64,000 nucleotides of DNA from Gymnogyps californianus. Its lineage: Eukaryota > Chordata > Aves > Accipitriformes > Cathartidae. Under the pieces are notes generated by a model. That model worked only from the letters and a program-made list of their open reading frames with translations, had not been told where the DNA came from and made no database searches. Of this stretch, positions 46,461 through 59,711 are shown in pieces; the first letter of the stretch is position 1; every line of letters starts with the position of its first letter. Location: assembly GCF_018139145.2 (NCBI RefSeq), contig NC_059471.1, positions 79,506,520-79,570,519 of the forward strand. The letters are read 5' to 3'. The position numbers were made by a program, and so were the translations under genes.

Positions 46461-48304
46461 TGCTTAACCGTTTTTATGTTGTGTTCACTGTGTGAATGTG
46501 TGCACTTATGCCTTCAGATGAATATTGTGAGCTTGGTGCTATAAAGCACAGAACAAATGCTGTATTTGAAGGCCCTCAACACCTCATGCTGGGCATGTCC
46601 AGGTGTCATTTCTCTCTTCTGCCCTCAGAATAACAGCGGCCTTCAAAGCAGATATACACCCAAATGACAAATGGGTTAGTTAGTACTTCTGGCAGCACAT
46701 ATCCACCTGCCTCCCTTCCCAGTGGAAAGAAAAATGTTTATAATTTAGATTCATTAGATAGTTCTCATGGGTTTTGTAACAGGCTGTATAAATATACACA
46801 AATATGTATAAAGAAAGGATCCTGACACACAAAATCTTTTGGAATTATTATTTTTAAATCAATTAAAAATACTCTGTTTGCTGAGTTACTTTGTACACAT
46901 TTCCAAAGCCATAGATACAGAACAGAAACTGCTATTTTGGGCTTTGGCAATGTAAAAAAGAAAGCTTGATTTGTTTATAAAATAAATGATACTCCCACTC
47001 CTAAATGCAGGGCACTGGGACTTGGAGATGGAGGAGCTAAGCTGGGAAATCTGGATGCGTTTTCTTGTTCTTAGACACACCATGACCTTCACACATTGGC
47101 ACAGTAGTACAGCATTGTTACTATGTATTTTCTGAAAGGCACTCATCTGTATTCCTGTTTACTGAAGAACAAAATAAAGTCAGAAGGAAATTAAAGGAAA
47201 AAGCCTAACTCTGCTAAAACCCAGGAGGATTTTTTTTTTCAGTTTAAGATATGTCATTACACTAATCTGTTTTATAGCAACATTTAGAAGCTACAGTCAA
47301 GATCACAGTAGAAAGATCGTTGATTGTTATACACTGATTTTTAATTATCATTCATTGTAACAGTAATTTAAGTTCATTAGAGCATCAACTTCTTAATGAC
47401 TAGATATATTTGAAATACATAGATGTTGGTATGGAAGATAAAAGAAAGAACCAAAACAAAAAGATTTTTTTTTTTTCCTCCTGGGTAAAATAAAACCTAC
47501 TTTAATAATACATTGTACAGGTGTAAAGGAGTTAAAGTTATAATTTTATCTATTATATATATACTTACATTACATTGCCTGACTTCAGCTGGTTCAATTT
47601 AGTTAGGAGTAACAGATGGAAATCACCCTGAGGTTAATATCTCTTCCTTTCTGAACTGCCAACTTCCAGCAGGTTTTTTTATATCCTTAATTTTGCTGTG
47701 CTACTGCTTGCAAATTCACACTGTAAGCATTTTTTCTTCTTTTTTTGTTTATATTCTTCATTATACATCAAGGGTATCTTACGCCTTTTTATTCATTATA
47801 TTCATCATAACTATGGTGGTATGCTTGTCCTCATGAGTCTGCTGTTTGATTACTCTTACAAGCATCTGCTATCAGTTCTGCATTTCTCACAGCAAGTATT
47901 CTGAACATATCTGTCTGTTCTTTGCAGTTCATCCTTCGTACATTATTTCGAGTTTCACTAAGACCTTACCAGAAATCACATGACAGTTATTTTAATACAA
48001 AATATTGAATGCTTAATCTGCTGTGTAAGATATTAAACGCGTGCTTAAGGCATTAAATGTCTGCTCTTATACTATGTAAGTATGCAAAGCTTTATGAGTG
48101 GTTGATAATGTTGTACACCAAGGAAGTGAAATGTTTCTACAATCTAAATAATCTGCAGAAAAACAGGAAGGGATACACTGGAAAATCCCATCCCTATTTT
48201 GTAGTAGGGAGACTGTAAAATAGTCAGGATTCCATTTTGCCACTATCTGACAAATACTTAACTATATGTTGAAGTCAAAGATAATTTTAACTACATGCAT
48301 TTGC
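46461..48304. other. AT-rich non-coding DNA, nothing recognised
   Basis: No exon or transposon recognised. Short T runs at about 47230 and 47465, and a small TATATATA run near 47556. Confidence 0.6.
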
Positions 48305-48385
48305 TTAAGTACTTAAATATGCTGCCCAACTTCACAGATTATAGCAGAAGCAAAATTTGAACAAGATCTAGTTCATTGTGCACAT
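48305..48385 (-). repeat. Possible MIR-like SINE relic, antisense
   Basis: AAGTACTTAAATATGCTGCC, then CAACTTCACAGATTATAGCA and AATTTGAACAAGATCT, parallels the reverse complement of MIR: GGTTAAGTAACTTGCCC, AAGGTCACACAGCTAGTAAG, then GATTCGAACCCAGGTCT. Order and spacing fit, identity is low. Confidence 0.4.
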
Positions 48386-50904
48386 CCTCAAACTGTCTCT
48401 TCCTATTAAGAAAACCCTTCTAGACAGTAGTCCTGTAAAGCCTATGGAAAACATCCTGAGGTGTAAAATCTAGTTCAAAGCTACCATACAGCATCTCATC
48501 AAAACAGAATCCTTTCTCTGTGTGTGTGTGAAAAATGAGTATACTTTAAAAATATCAGAATTACTATCTCTGTGTTCCATGGGAAACACACAGAAAACTG
48601 CACGTGTCTCCGATAAGCTTAATCTTCAATATTCTTCTCAAAAGAATTCACCACTCCTGATACTGCATTTAGCGCAGGTTTTTCTTAAAACTGTTCATTA
48701 AAAGTATATTCTTTGAGTTGCAAAGTGCTCAAAAAAAACCCATGGAAGATCAGGATTATGCATGTTAGTGTAAACCTCCTCCTGTGCATGAACATTATAA
48801 TATAGTCATTAATTATGCAGGCAACATTTTGCTCTTTTAAGTGCTTGTCTGCAACATCAAGAATTGGGGGATTTACATAGTAAAATTTCCTTGGTTAAAT
48901 CAGACATAAAAACACATACTTGAAAACAAGTCTTTCTTAATGTTATAATAAAGGTGTCAACAATAAGGATAAGGTTCACTAAACACATCTTTAGCACCTG
49001 AATTGCTAGCAGAACAGGTTTACATTGTGCTCACTCATGCAGACTAGGATTAAAGAGAGAATATTTGGCCTTTGACTTTCACGGACACATACTGAGAGAG
49101 AGACATGATGGGACTGAAAAACTTTAGGTACCATTTCAGGTTCTGATGAGAACTACACACTGGTGTTCATAGGCTTATCCCTGCATTTCTTAAAAACATT
49201 ACCCCTTCTGCTCCTTTCTTCTCAGATCTTCCATCCAGCCTCTTCCTTCCTCAGTTTTTGGTTTAGCCATTCCAAGCCCTGGTTTATTAGGTTTTTTTTT
49301 TCAGTTTCTACTCAATTTTTTCCATTCTATTTACATTTGTTTCCACTGAGGAAAAGAAAAAAATCATGATATCCAAAAATGTGGTCTGTGCAATCAGTAC
49401 AGGCACTTTGTGTGGCCCACAGGAACCCAGCTATAGATTCAAGGACTCTCTGTCCCCAGACTGAAGCATGACCAGTGGGACTGAAATCTTTGAGGATTTC
49501 AGATTTTTAAAGCAAACAAGTCTTCAGAGGGCATGTATAAACTGCAATATTACAAAATAAAAGTCTTTAAATTTGACCTGCTTGCGCAGATTTTTGTAAC
49601 GTAGACAGAAAAGTCACATTTCCTGTACGGGCCCTCTCTCTACTACATTTCAAGTCCTTTCACTACAGCAAGAAAAGGACCAGAATTTTCAAAGAAAATG
49701 TTGCCATTGTTTTCTTTTACAATGGTGGAACAAAGTATTTTCCTGCATTCTAATCCCTAAAAATGCCTGGATAGCTTTATTCCTTTTTTTTTTTCTTTTA
49801 ATCAGCCTACAGGCTGGGAAATTTCAGTCCAGATGGCTGAAGTTTGGCAAACTTATAAACAAACGAAATCAGGGTCTTAAAAATGGAAGTGATGGGCAAC
49901 GTTACTAATTAGGCATTCTATATTTATTTTCCCCAGCTGCCTCCTCTTTTCCATCTCCAAATAAAAATAACCAAGAAAACAGAAAATTGATTTTGGTAAA
50001 AGATTATGGGTTTGGGACTTTGTTTGGGGGGGCGGGGTTAATGAAAATCTGTGCATTAATATCTAAACATACTTTTAGGTAACCATCTTCTCTGAAAACT
50101 TCTATCTTCTTTCCAAAATGCCTCTAAAAATGTCATTGTTTGAGTTATTCTAATTAGGTTAATGTTCTCTCTGTAGGTGTAAATGTTTGACAGCTATGTG
50201 CATCCTAAAGAGTGAGCTTTTCCATTCGCTTTTGCAACTCACTGTACAGCTTTATACATTTACCACTTGTGTCCAAAGTCAATGTCAAAACACAAGAAAA
50301 AGTAATGTAAAATCGGAGTGAAAATGTTGGTGACGCTCTAAACTTTCAGTTCCTGGTTTCAGATGACTTGTTTCATCATCTTCTTATACTTCTTCTTTAC
50401 ATTTAGCACTTGGAACCTAACTGTATCCATTCTGTAGGCAGTCCATCAAGCACCCACCATACACTGACAGACAAGTATATCTTTTCCTCAGGCCTGAGTG
50501 CCTTGCTGTTGGTTGACTCCATGCTAAAGGCACTTTTGATATTATGGTCTTTATTTGAACTTTTAAGATCTGTGTTTGCTGGAGAAGATTTACACTCTGC
50601 ATCTCAGATGTGGTAATATGGAAAAGCTGGAAAAAGACAGCCATGGAACCACAGCACCATCAAGTGACAATTGCCTCTGTCACTGTAAACTACTTCATGA
50701 ACACACATAAGGTAGTCTCACTTTTGTCTCTCACCCTCTCTCTGCCACAGGTAGTGAAAAAATACCTTTGTAAGTTAATAACGACTAGTTAAATAATTAA
50801 ATTGAACCTCTTTTTTCATTATTTAAAGTGGAACTTTCTTCTATTAAGCCTTTTGTCCTGTGTTTTTTGGAAATACCATAACACATTTGGCTCAGGGTAT
50901 ATAT
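48386..50904. other. AT-rich non-coding DNA, nothing recognised
   Basis: No gene or transposon recognised. Short homopolymers at 49290 and 49786 (T) and a G-rich run at about 50025-50037. Confidence 0.6.
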
Positions 50905-51045
50905 CAGAAGGCTGCAATCAGATGACTGGGCTTCCTTTCCAGTCTCTTTTGCTACACAAGGTAATGTTGGGCAAACCATTTAGTACTTCTGTGCTTCAGT
51001 TCTCCTGAACGGAGTATGGAAATTAGTAGCTACCCCTGCTTTAAG
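50905..51045 (+). repeat. MIR-like SINE relic
   Basis: The clearest MIR-like relic of the window. In order: GATGACTGGGCTTCC, then TTGGGCAAACCATTTAGTAC, TTCTGTGCTTCAGTTCTCCTG, a short gap, and TAGTAGCTACCCCTGC. These match the MIR series TTGGGCAAGTCACTTAAC, CTCTGTGCCTCAGTTTCCTC, ATCTGTAAAATGG and TAGTACCTACCTC. Diverged but collinear over about 130 bp. Confidence 0.6.
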
Positions 51046-51764
51046 TGCAGATATACAAATGAAACACATTATATGAAGATGTTATATAAGTCTAACTCCT
51101 TTATCATATTTTTTATTTCTTTTCTGTTTCTCTAAGGAATTCGCGGGGGCTCAAACTGACAGTATCACCTGTGTGATCATGCAGAGACAAACATGAGTAT
51201 TCACAGGAGTTTTTTGAAGCCCACACTAGCACTTCCAGTGGTTCCCATGTTCCATCAACTCTACAAAGCAGAGAATAACCCGTACACCAGGAAATCATCA
51301 CAGGAATCACAAGATGGACATTAGTTCTTCTTTTATCAGGCCCCAAAGAGGACTTCAGGAGAGCAAAGGACATGAGTTTGGCTTGTGAGCTGAGTGAAGG
51401 GCAAAGGTGATTTTCTTCTTCCACTTTTCCACAATCTGGAGTTTTCTAGCACCTACTTTAATTCCACATGCAAAAACATCCTTGAGCTGTGCTATCTCAG
51501 GCCAGTCAAAGAGGCCTTTGAGACTATGCCTTTTTGTTCAGAGCAAAGGACAGGAAAATGGGGAAAAATCAGCTTCACATCACACTGAGATTCTTCCAGG
51601 CGGAATGTAAAACTAAATTTACACTACCTTTTCAAATAGCATAGCTCCTTCATAAATATTCTATCATATGAATGGAGAAATATGACAGGATGTAACGTAG
51701 TTTTTACTGCCCAAAATGATTATACCACAATATAACCTAGAAGGAGGTTTTATTGACCATTAAT

Positions 51765-51840
51765 ACATCATATATGTGTATACAGAGAGATATATAAAAT
51801 ATGTATACATGATGTATATATATTTATATTATAACAATGT
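51765..51840. repeat. AT-rich low-complexity tract
   Basis: ATATATG, TATATAAA and TATATATATTTATAT segments with an imperfect inverted repeat of ACATCATATATGTGTATAC and GTATACATGATGT. Confidence 0.7.
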
Positions 51841-54800
51841 ACCAGGGGATTTTTCACCTTCATTACTCTTGTGAGTTTTATTCTCAAACTTGACCACTTA
51901 CTTAATAGTGGAACAATAAGTAAGGACATCATAAATATTTCATTCAAACACCAGAAATAGATTCAGGAACTGGATATATGTCACCATTTATGCTCATCCT
52001 TGATTCTGGAGAAGTCAAAGCGAGAGGGAGAGTAATTTGAGTTAATGGCTGTTAGACTATCAGTAAGTAAATAATGTCAGACATTAACTGGCTTCCTGAG
52101 GCCAAAATCTGCAATTCTGTTAATGTCCCAGACAATCTGACTGAAGTCACTGGGTATAATCAGAAACAAATGTAGCCTTTCTCTTGCGTGTAGGTCCCCC
52201 ACTTCTGCTAGGTAAGTGGGGCTTGGAACCCCCTGGGGGAACATACACGGCTCCAGCGAGATGGATGTGGACTTTTGGATGACACAAACCCCTCAGTGAG
52301 ACTGTGAATGGAAACAGGTCTTGTTTAAGCCATAGCACTCTCCATAAGATTTTGCAAATGGAGAAATGTAACGTGTTGCTGAAATACGGGGAAAAAAAAT
52401 AATCTTCTCTATCTTCCAAAATATTGATGTGATGGTGGTAAAAATGACAATATAAGATAGAAGTACCCAAATTCCAAAAAATCTTTGTGTAGATTTCTGA
52501 AATACGTGATTCCCCACTATGTTCAATCTGCCTGTACATCTGGTCCCAAAACATGATTTGTGATTTTAATATGGTTGGTGAGACATAAGCTAATATGTTT
52601 TTCTCTGCTGGAGCTAAAGCATTCAATGTAGGGAAAAAAAAGGATTAGAGAAAGAATCTCTAACAATTATGTGAAACGAGAGACACAAAATTTCCTGTGA
52701 CAGTAGCCCAGGGAAATACAATGTTTCTTAATCTTGCTGCCCACAGGTCACTCCGACATCTCTATGGTCTTTATATTTGACAGCTGAGTAGAATGGGGGG
52801 GAGTTCACTGTTGCAACCATTCTCCTGCCTGAAACTTCATCCTGTTTTGATGATGTTTACTTTTTTCAAAATGTACCTGTTGACCTTTTGCATTAAACTT
52901 TAGTCAGAACAACAACAACAATTTAAAAAAACCCACATAAAAGGAAGAGGGTTTTTTCTAAAAATGCCAAAGTTGTTCTGGGAACCCAGTAATCACTGGC
53001 TTTTCTACAAGGCAGTCTCAGCTGTCTGTGTCACAGCATTCACAACACACTAATTTTCCATTAAGACACCTAATATTACGTGTCATATAGCAGCCAAAGG
53101 TTTGCAGTGCTGAGCAGTTTCTCTAGTAGCTGTCACTGTTTTCTCCTCTGGCATTTGTATCACTCCGGTACTGTATGTAGTATGACAGTCGTAATCAGCT
53201 TGCCTTCATTTCATTTCCTCTGTCTGAAGTCTTGTGTATGCTGTATGTAACATACCGTTCTGTCTTAACAACACATCCGGGAACTTCCCACCACAGACAC
53301 CCCAAAAACCATCCTCTTAAGATGTCCTGGTTTAATTCTGAAGGGTTCAGCTGCTGCTTGTTGAGAATATGCGAGACAGCATCAATCAAAACGGGAAAGT
53401 AACTCTCTGCCGTTTTAAGTGGTAACTTAAATGATAGACTGTTACTTTTTTTTTTTTACAATGGAGTTATTTTGACTTTAAAATGTGAATCCTAAGTTTT
53501 GGGTTTTTCATTTCTTTTCCTACCAGGGTGAAAATGGGTTAAAAATTCTATTTAATCCTTGGGGAATAAGACCCATAAGAGTATTTTTATTGTAGTGTGA
53601 TTCATTGCCAGTTTCTTCAGCTCTTATGAAGATGTCTCTAGAGATGTGATATTTGATAGGTACTTATTTTTATAAGCCACAGCTCTGAAAGGGCCCACAG
53701 GGAGCCAGGCACTTATTTGTCAGTGAATTTTTGAGTGGCAGGGTGACAACCTCCTCTGCACACCACATTCCAGCTCTAGGGCTTATATATTGTTCCACTT
53801 TCTGAATGCCAAGCTCCTCATAGGGCTAACTCCAAGAATGATGTGGGTACTGTGACAGTGGGTTTTGCACCTTATTTTTGAAATGATGGCTCAGAAAACA
53901 GAATTAAGGGTGCTACATTCAAGTTTAGGCCCAATAGCCTTAGAGTAGACCTGCTGTGCTGAGACAATAGAAGGTGCCATGGACTAGGAGGAAGCTTGAA
54001 GCCACAGACTCCCCACTGCTCCATGCTCTGGGGAGAGGTGCAGGGTGGTTATTCCTTCCACAGCTTGGAGACTCCTTTCTGAAAGTAGGCATGTGTGGCC
54101 TCTCCTGTACTGATCATTCCCTTATAAGGTGGGAAAGAAAAACATGATGTACTCCTCCTTTTACCTGCTTACCTGCCAAAGTCAGAACACCCTGACTTCC
54201 ATTTTCAGGATTGCCTATGCATTTTATCCCCAACCTTATGTATCCAAAATGCACAAAGAATATAGGAGCAGGGACTGGACATCAGACCTCCTTTTTTCAT
54301 TCTCTTCCTCCCTACTTAGTGCCTGGGGTCACACTCCCATTCTCTGGTCAATTACAGGATTTTTCTTCTCTATTTTGGTAGAGCTGCAATGTCAGTTATT
54401 GAGCATATCCCCTTCCCCAGAACAGCCAGTCTTGTGTCCTTAAGATAGGTGGGAAATACTGAATTTGATCCCTGCTGTAGGGAGATCTGAAGCCCCCTCT
54501 CTGTGTTGTGGAGGCATGTTCAGGTCAAACCTGAGTTTTTGAAGTAAATCTCTTGCTTCTCCCCACTTACTGTGTCTTGGTTCATGTTACACAGTGAAAC
54601 ATGCAAGCTAGATGCCTGTTGGATCAAACAAAGGCTATTCCAAAAGAAAGGTCTCCAAAATTCTTACAGTGTAGAGACTGAGGCCTCAGCACCAAGTGTG
54701 TTTTGTTCTACAGATCTGCCAGTATTGCTCTGCACTACTTGTTAGTGCCAGCTGATGTGGGCTTCTCGGAGAGAACCAGGGAAGAAGGTGATCATGCTGA

Positions 54801-55704
54801 CAGGGGCAGCACCAGCATCTCTGTTAGCTTTTCTCCAGTGCTGCTTTTCATGGAGCCTGACTGAATGGGCTTACATTCAGCGTGCTCTACAAACAACCTG
54901 CTTGAATGACTTCAGCAGAGGAATGTCCTCTTTCAGATCTAAATGTTGCTCTTAACTTAATTTGGGAATGGGATTTTCAATTGCCTGACCTTTAAAACCA
55001 GACTATTTTTCCCAGAGCAGCAACTGACTTTTAATCATACAATAAAAAGAAAAATAATTCATCTTGGGAAAATCAACATTGTGTTTATTAGGTTCTAGCT
55101 AGCAAAGGATAATAATTTAGTTGTATGTATAATTATATGTATGTTTATCTTAGGCAAGAATACAGCACTCACATTTATCATGAGGGGATCTTCTAGCACA
55201 TTTGGAGTCCAAAGAAGCTAATGAATTGATTACAGTAATAATGGGAATAAATGAAATAAATTGTCCTGCAGAAACAGAGCTTGAAGTCTGAATTTAGTAT
55301 TCCTGCAGTGTAATTTTTTCAGCTAATACTTATGTCTATAACACATACTTGAAAGGAAAATCTTATAAACTGAATCATGCAAGATGATCAGCATTGTTTG
55401 ACAGGTCCCTTCTAGAAGTGTAATGGTGCATTCCCTCAGGCTAATTTTATACAAAACAGACAGATAAAGAATGGTCTGAGGTTCCTGTGGCAGGTGACTA
55501 TTCACAAACTTTCTAATTCAATGGAACTTTCAAAATCCAAAGAATTATTATTAATTAATAACAGTAATTAATTAATTATATTACTAAAGTAAGCGAAAAG
55601 TGCTAATATAATTCTACTGTTCTGAGCTCTGTGGTGTTGTTATCATTTAGGAACTGTTTCAGATTTTTCATTTTCTTCCAACACAAGATTCTTGTGTTGA
55701 TGAT

Positions 55705-55765
55705 AGCGGGAAATCAGAAATGTAATTGTAAAGTAAGGAGCTTGGGAAACAGATTGAAAGAGGTT
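55705..55765 (-). repeat. Very weak MIR-like relic, antisense
   Basis: GGGAAACAGATTGAAAGAGG followed by TTGCACAGCTAAGATTTTAT recalls the MIR reverse complement GAGGAAACTGAGGC, AGAGAGGTTAAG, CACACAGCTAGTAAG, with a gap in the middle. Short and diverged. Confidence 0.2.
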
Positions 55766-55828
55766 GCACAGCTAAGATTTTATAAGGAGAGAAAATTAGA
55801 TTGGTTCATTAAATAAAAAGGACTTATC

Positions 55829-55871
55829 TTTCTAGTACCATGGGAACATGGTACTAGAAAATAGCATGCTA
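55829..55871. repeat. Perfect 14-bp inverted repeat (hairpin) beside a 10-bp palindrome
   Basis: TTTCTAGTACCATG (55829-55842) and CATGGTACTAGAAA (55847-55860) are exact reverse complements separated by only GGAA. They are directly followed by TAGCATGCTA (55862-55871), itself a perfect palindrome. The stem is GC-mixed, not a simple AT run, so it stands out from the background. Confidence 0.85.
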
Positions 55872-58800
55872 CTGAAAAGAGCATATTCTACCATTAAAAA
55901 CAGACTTAAAACTACACAGTTAGACAAGATTTCTTTTAAAAGTAACTAGTAGTTTTACATATCTTAATATCTAATAATATCTCCTGAGTTATTGTAAATT
56001 AACATCATTCTTAGAATGTGTCAGATGTATGTTTTTTCAAAGTTCAACTCCTTAATTTGTAGGCTCTTCAAACTTGAATCACAAAGCTGAAATTATATGA
56101 ACTTCTAAAATTAAATCTGATCATTATTTTGCATTTTATTTGTTCATGGTTTATGCTGTTTCCTCAACATTTTCTTCATTGAAGCATGCAGATTTCAAGG
56201 ATAAATTTGTCACCAATTAGTAGAAATAACTTCACTTTCAAAATACTCTAATGACCAGTCAGCCTTTTTCAGAGATTTTTCAACCTCAAGATTTTGAGTC
56301 CCAAAAGCTCTGAAGACACCCTCTAGCATATCCAGCTCCTTCTGTCTCTGTTGGTCAAATGGCTGCATGAAAATGTGGAGTAGGAAGAATTCCCTGGAGA
56401 AAATCTTGGTCTCATCCTGCTTGCCCTAACATAACAGTCCAGTGAAATTATGAAGGGAGAGATGTTATGATACATGTCATTAATTGGAGCTTTATACATC
56501 TACATTGTAAACTACTTGGAAGTAAAATGGAGACTGTGAAGTTCTCTGGAATTTATCTATCAAAGACTCTCTACATGCAAACCAGTAAGTGGAAAGGTGA
56601 CCATTTTATACCATCCCTGCAGTTTTGAAGTGCTCTATAAGCATGTCTTCAGCACAAGGGTCTCGATACGTAGAGATTTCAGAATGCATGAATGTGCTCA
56701 TCTCCTGTGTTTTCCTCCCAAAGTGATCCAGTGGAAATGATGCATAGGAAAAAAAAGGTTTTTTTAAGGAGGAAAACCAAAATTATTACTGCTCCAAATT
56801 TTTGAAACTAAATGTGTGAAAGCATTTGGGTCTTGCTGCAGGTGTAAGTTGCCTTTGGATAATACTCAGTTTGGGTTAGGCTCGTAAAACCTGGCCCTCA
56901 AAGAGAGGAGCAAACCATATTCAGCATTTTGATGCCAGGTGACAATGGCTCCTTTCAAAATGAGAAATAGAGGGCCATTGTATCGATCTTTCAATAGAGA
57001 TCAACCCTCCTACAGTTGCAGAGTCTACAGCAATAGCTCCTGTGGTACAATATACTTCTCATTGGCAAAAATGCTGAAAATGACTAAATGTGTCTCTGCA
57101 TGTTCTCTCTTGCCCACAATATTACCAAGGCATAGAGAGGGAGGACAAAGACAAAATTCCATTCAAGGTAATGGGCTGAGGTTGTTCAGCTCATTACTCT
57201 TACTGTTACCGAGTGTACTGTATGCCTTCTTCACAGAGGGCTGGTGCTTATTCCATCCTCAGTACAGCACAGCTTGGTGATGCTGGCTGTGGCATGGTCG
57301 TTCCAGGGCTATAAAGCTATGCTAAGGGCTCTAGCGCAAAGCAAGTTTGTTTACCTTGCCAGCGGGTATGGATGATTAATGCTCCTCAGTACTTCGAGCG
57401 TGAAAATGATAAAGTTGATCCAAAGAATGACCTTGAGACCTACATCTTTCAAGGTATAATGGGATATATATATATTTACTTTCTTCCCTTGTGACTTTCA
57501 GTAGGCAGTAAATTAGGCTTTAGCTAGACGGACAGTTAGTTCACAGGAGTGGGGATGTGGGATTCAAATTAGCATGTTTCACTGGCATTGCTCAGACTGT
57601 GTTGGTTTGTACTAACTGAGCTCTTGACACTAACTTTTCAGGTCAGTCTCATTCATCAATTAAATAGGTTCAGATAACATCACCACTATAAAATGTGTTT
57701 ATATTTATTTGTTTCTGTTTTATGCTGATGAGGTAACTATTTCCCTTAGACTCATTCCACTGTAAAAGCCAAATGATGCCATAGTAAGTATGTATCCTTA
57801 TGTGTCACATTAAAATCAAGATCGCAATATAGAGTACTTTTAAAATTGTGAAATACTAACATTGTAATTTTTAGCCAGTCAGATTTCTTTTTATCAAAGC
57901 GTAAGTGTACAAATGCGTTTTTTGTAGCCACCTAACATATATTGTTTTCTATTTCTCTGGACAATTCAACATGTCATATTTCATTAAACAACCAGGATCA
58001 CTCTCCCATAGCTGTGGTTTATGACTTTTAATTACCATAAAAGAGAATGGAAATGCAATAAATGTATTCAAAGAACAATAATAACTTAAAATGTATTTAA
58101 GGGTAAAGAAAAACTTCCTGAATTTCAAATGTTTGTATTTTGGAGTAAGTTTTGTTGGTTTTTAGTCAACAAAATATTACACAATGGCAATACATCATGT
58201 GAATTGAAATCCCTGCCTGGAAAATCTGATTTTCTAACATGGAAGTTGAGGTGGAGGTTTCCTAGAAGGATGGGTTGGGAAGGTAAAGGAATGTACCTGA
58301 GTACCGGAAAAGTCCCAGTGGAAAGGTAGCTAAAGAGAAGAACATTTATTTAGTGAACTCGAACAGGAAATAATGGAAATGACCTTGAGTAAAAAAGACA
58401 AATAAGTGTATTCTTTCCTGCCACTGTCAGCAGAGGAGGAATGTGAAGTGGAGAGAAAGGAGGAGCCAGGCTGCAAGAAGTATAAATCAGTATTGATGTC
58501 AGTAGATATGTATTAATTTACATTAGCTAACATTCTGGCCTTAATCTGAAGTGGAAGCAGACTTATATTCGTGGATGACCTTGATTAAAACTGGACACTT
58601 TACACTTGTGGCCACCTCTAAGGAGGGTCAGGCAAAGCCGGCCTCTGGGCTTATGACACGCGAATCAAATTTCATTCTCAACTTGCAGTTTGGTATCTGC
58701 ATAAAGAGTTCTTCTGAAAATTGTTCTCATGTCCAAAAGCTGGTGCATAGGAAGGTGACAGAATAACAATGATGACCTCATGAAGATATCTAAATCAGCC

Positions 58801-59706
58801 CTTTGTCTCAGGTATTTAATGTCCCTGGAGCCAGAAGAAAGACAACAGTTTCTTCTTCTACCTATGTAATAATATAAAAATTCTTTAAAAATTTCTAGAT
58901 ATGATTAATACTGCACTAAGTGAAATAACGTGCAAATATCATCAGTGTGTCTTCACAGGCTCTGCAAAGGTCTTGGAAAAGAATTAATCAGATGGCAGGG
59001 GGTGCCTTAGTTTAAAAATATGTTCTATGTTATCCCAAATTTTAGAAGTGATTGGCTTAGTAGTTTACTTTTCTTCCATCATTAATCAACCAGTTCAACA
59101 CTGTAAAATATCAAGCAGTTTCTATGACACAAATTGTACATAAGTTGTCTGAACTTATCTGAGAAAGAGAAGCAAAACGACCCAGCGTGTCAAAACAAAA
59201 TGTATTAGTGGGAAGAAAATCTCTCTCACCCTAGATTTGCACTTTATCAAGTTTTCAGCAAAATACATCTATAAGAGAATTACAGTAAATGGTAACAAAT
59301 TGATAAAAAGTAAGGAATTTTAATAATGAGTAGCTCTCAATTCCTGTAGTGTCCAAGTACAAGACTTAATGAGGACTTTGAGCCACAAAATAATGGTGAT
59401 ATAAAACTTCAACAGCAATCAAAGATTTTATATGATACTGCTTTAAAATCTAACAGTCTTTAACAAACATATATAATCTTTACATATATATAATGCATTA
59501 TTCTCATACTTTCAGTGAAAACTTTTTTCCAACATGTTTAAGCAAAGACTGGTAAAAGATTTTCTACTTGGATGTCCATTTAAATTAGCTTCAGCTGGTC
59601 TTTGCTGAATTAAACAATGCAACGTAAAGAGAAATAATTAATCAAAGAAGTTTCAGCAGATAAATGAGATCCAAAATGTTTGGCTGTTTTTAAAATGTTT
59701 TGCAAG
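55872..59706. other. AT-rich non-coding DNA, nothing recognised
   Basis: No exon or transposon recognised. A short ATATATATAT run near 57464. The largest frame (56939-57280, 113 codons) lacks any motif. Confidence 0.6.
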
Positions 59707-59711
59707 ATTAC

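Larger units (their letters stand above)
51046..55828. other. AT-rich non-coding DNA, no gene supported
   Basis: An AT-rich tract lies at 51765-51840. A minus-strand frame of 159 codons (52147-52626) is the longest non-repeat frame in the window, but it has no recognisable domain, and a frame of that size is not surprising across 64 kb of six-frame translation. A moderately GC-rich stretch at 53.7-54.5 kb holds a 104-codon frame, also unsupported. Confidence 0.5.

Noticed and set aside
50025..50037. G-quadruplex from GGGGGGGCGGGG
   Set aside because: Too few separate G runs for a standard four-run quadruplex, and no conserved context.
52147..52626. 159-codon minus-strand frame, the longest outside repeats
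   Set aside because: No domain, signal peptide or repeated pattern is recognisable. One frame of this length is about what chance gives in 64 kb of AT-rich DNA read in six frames. Conservation data would be needed to revive it.
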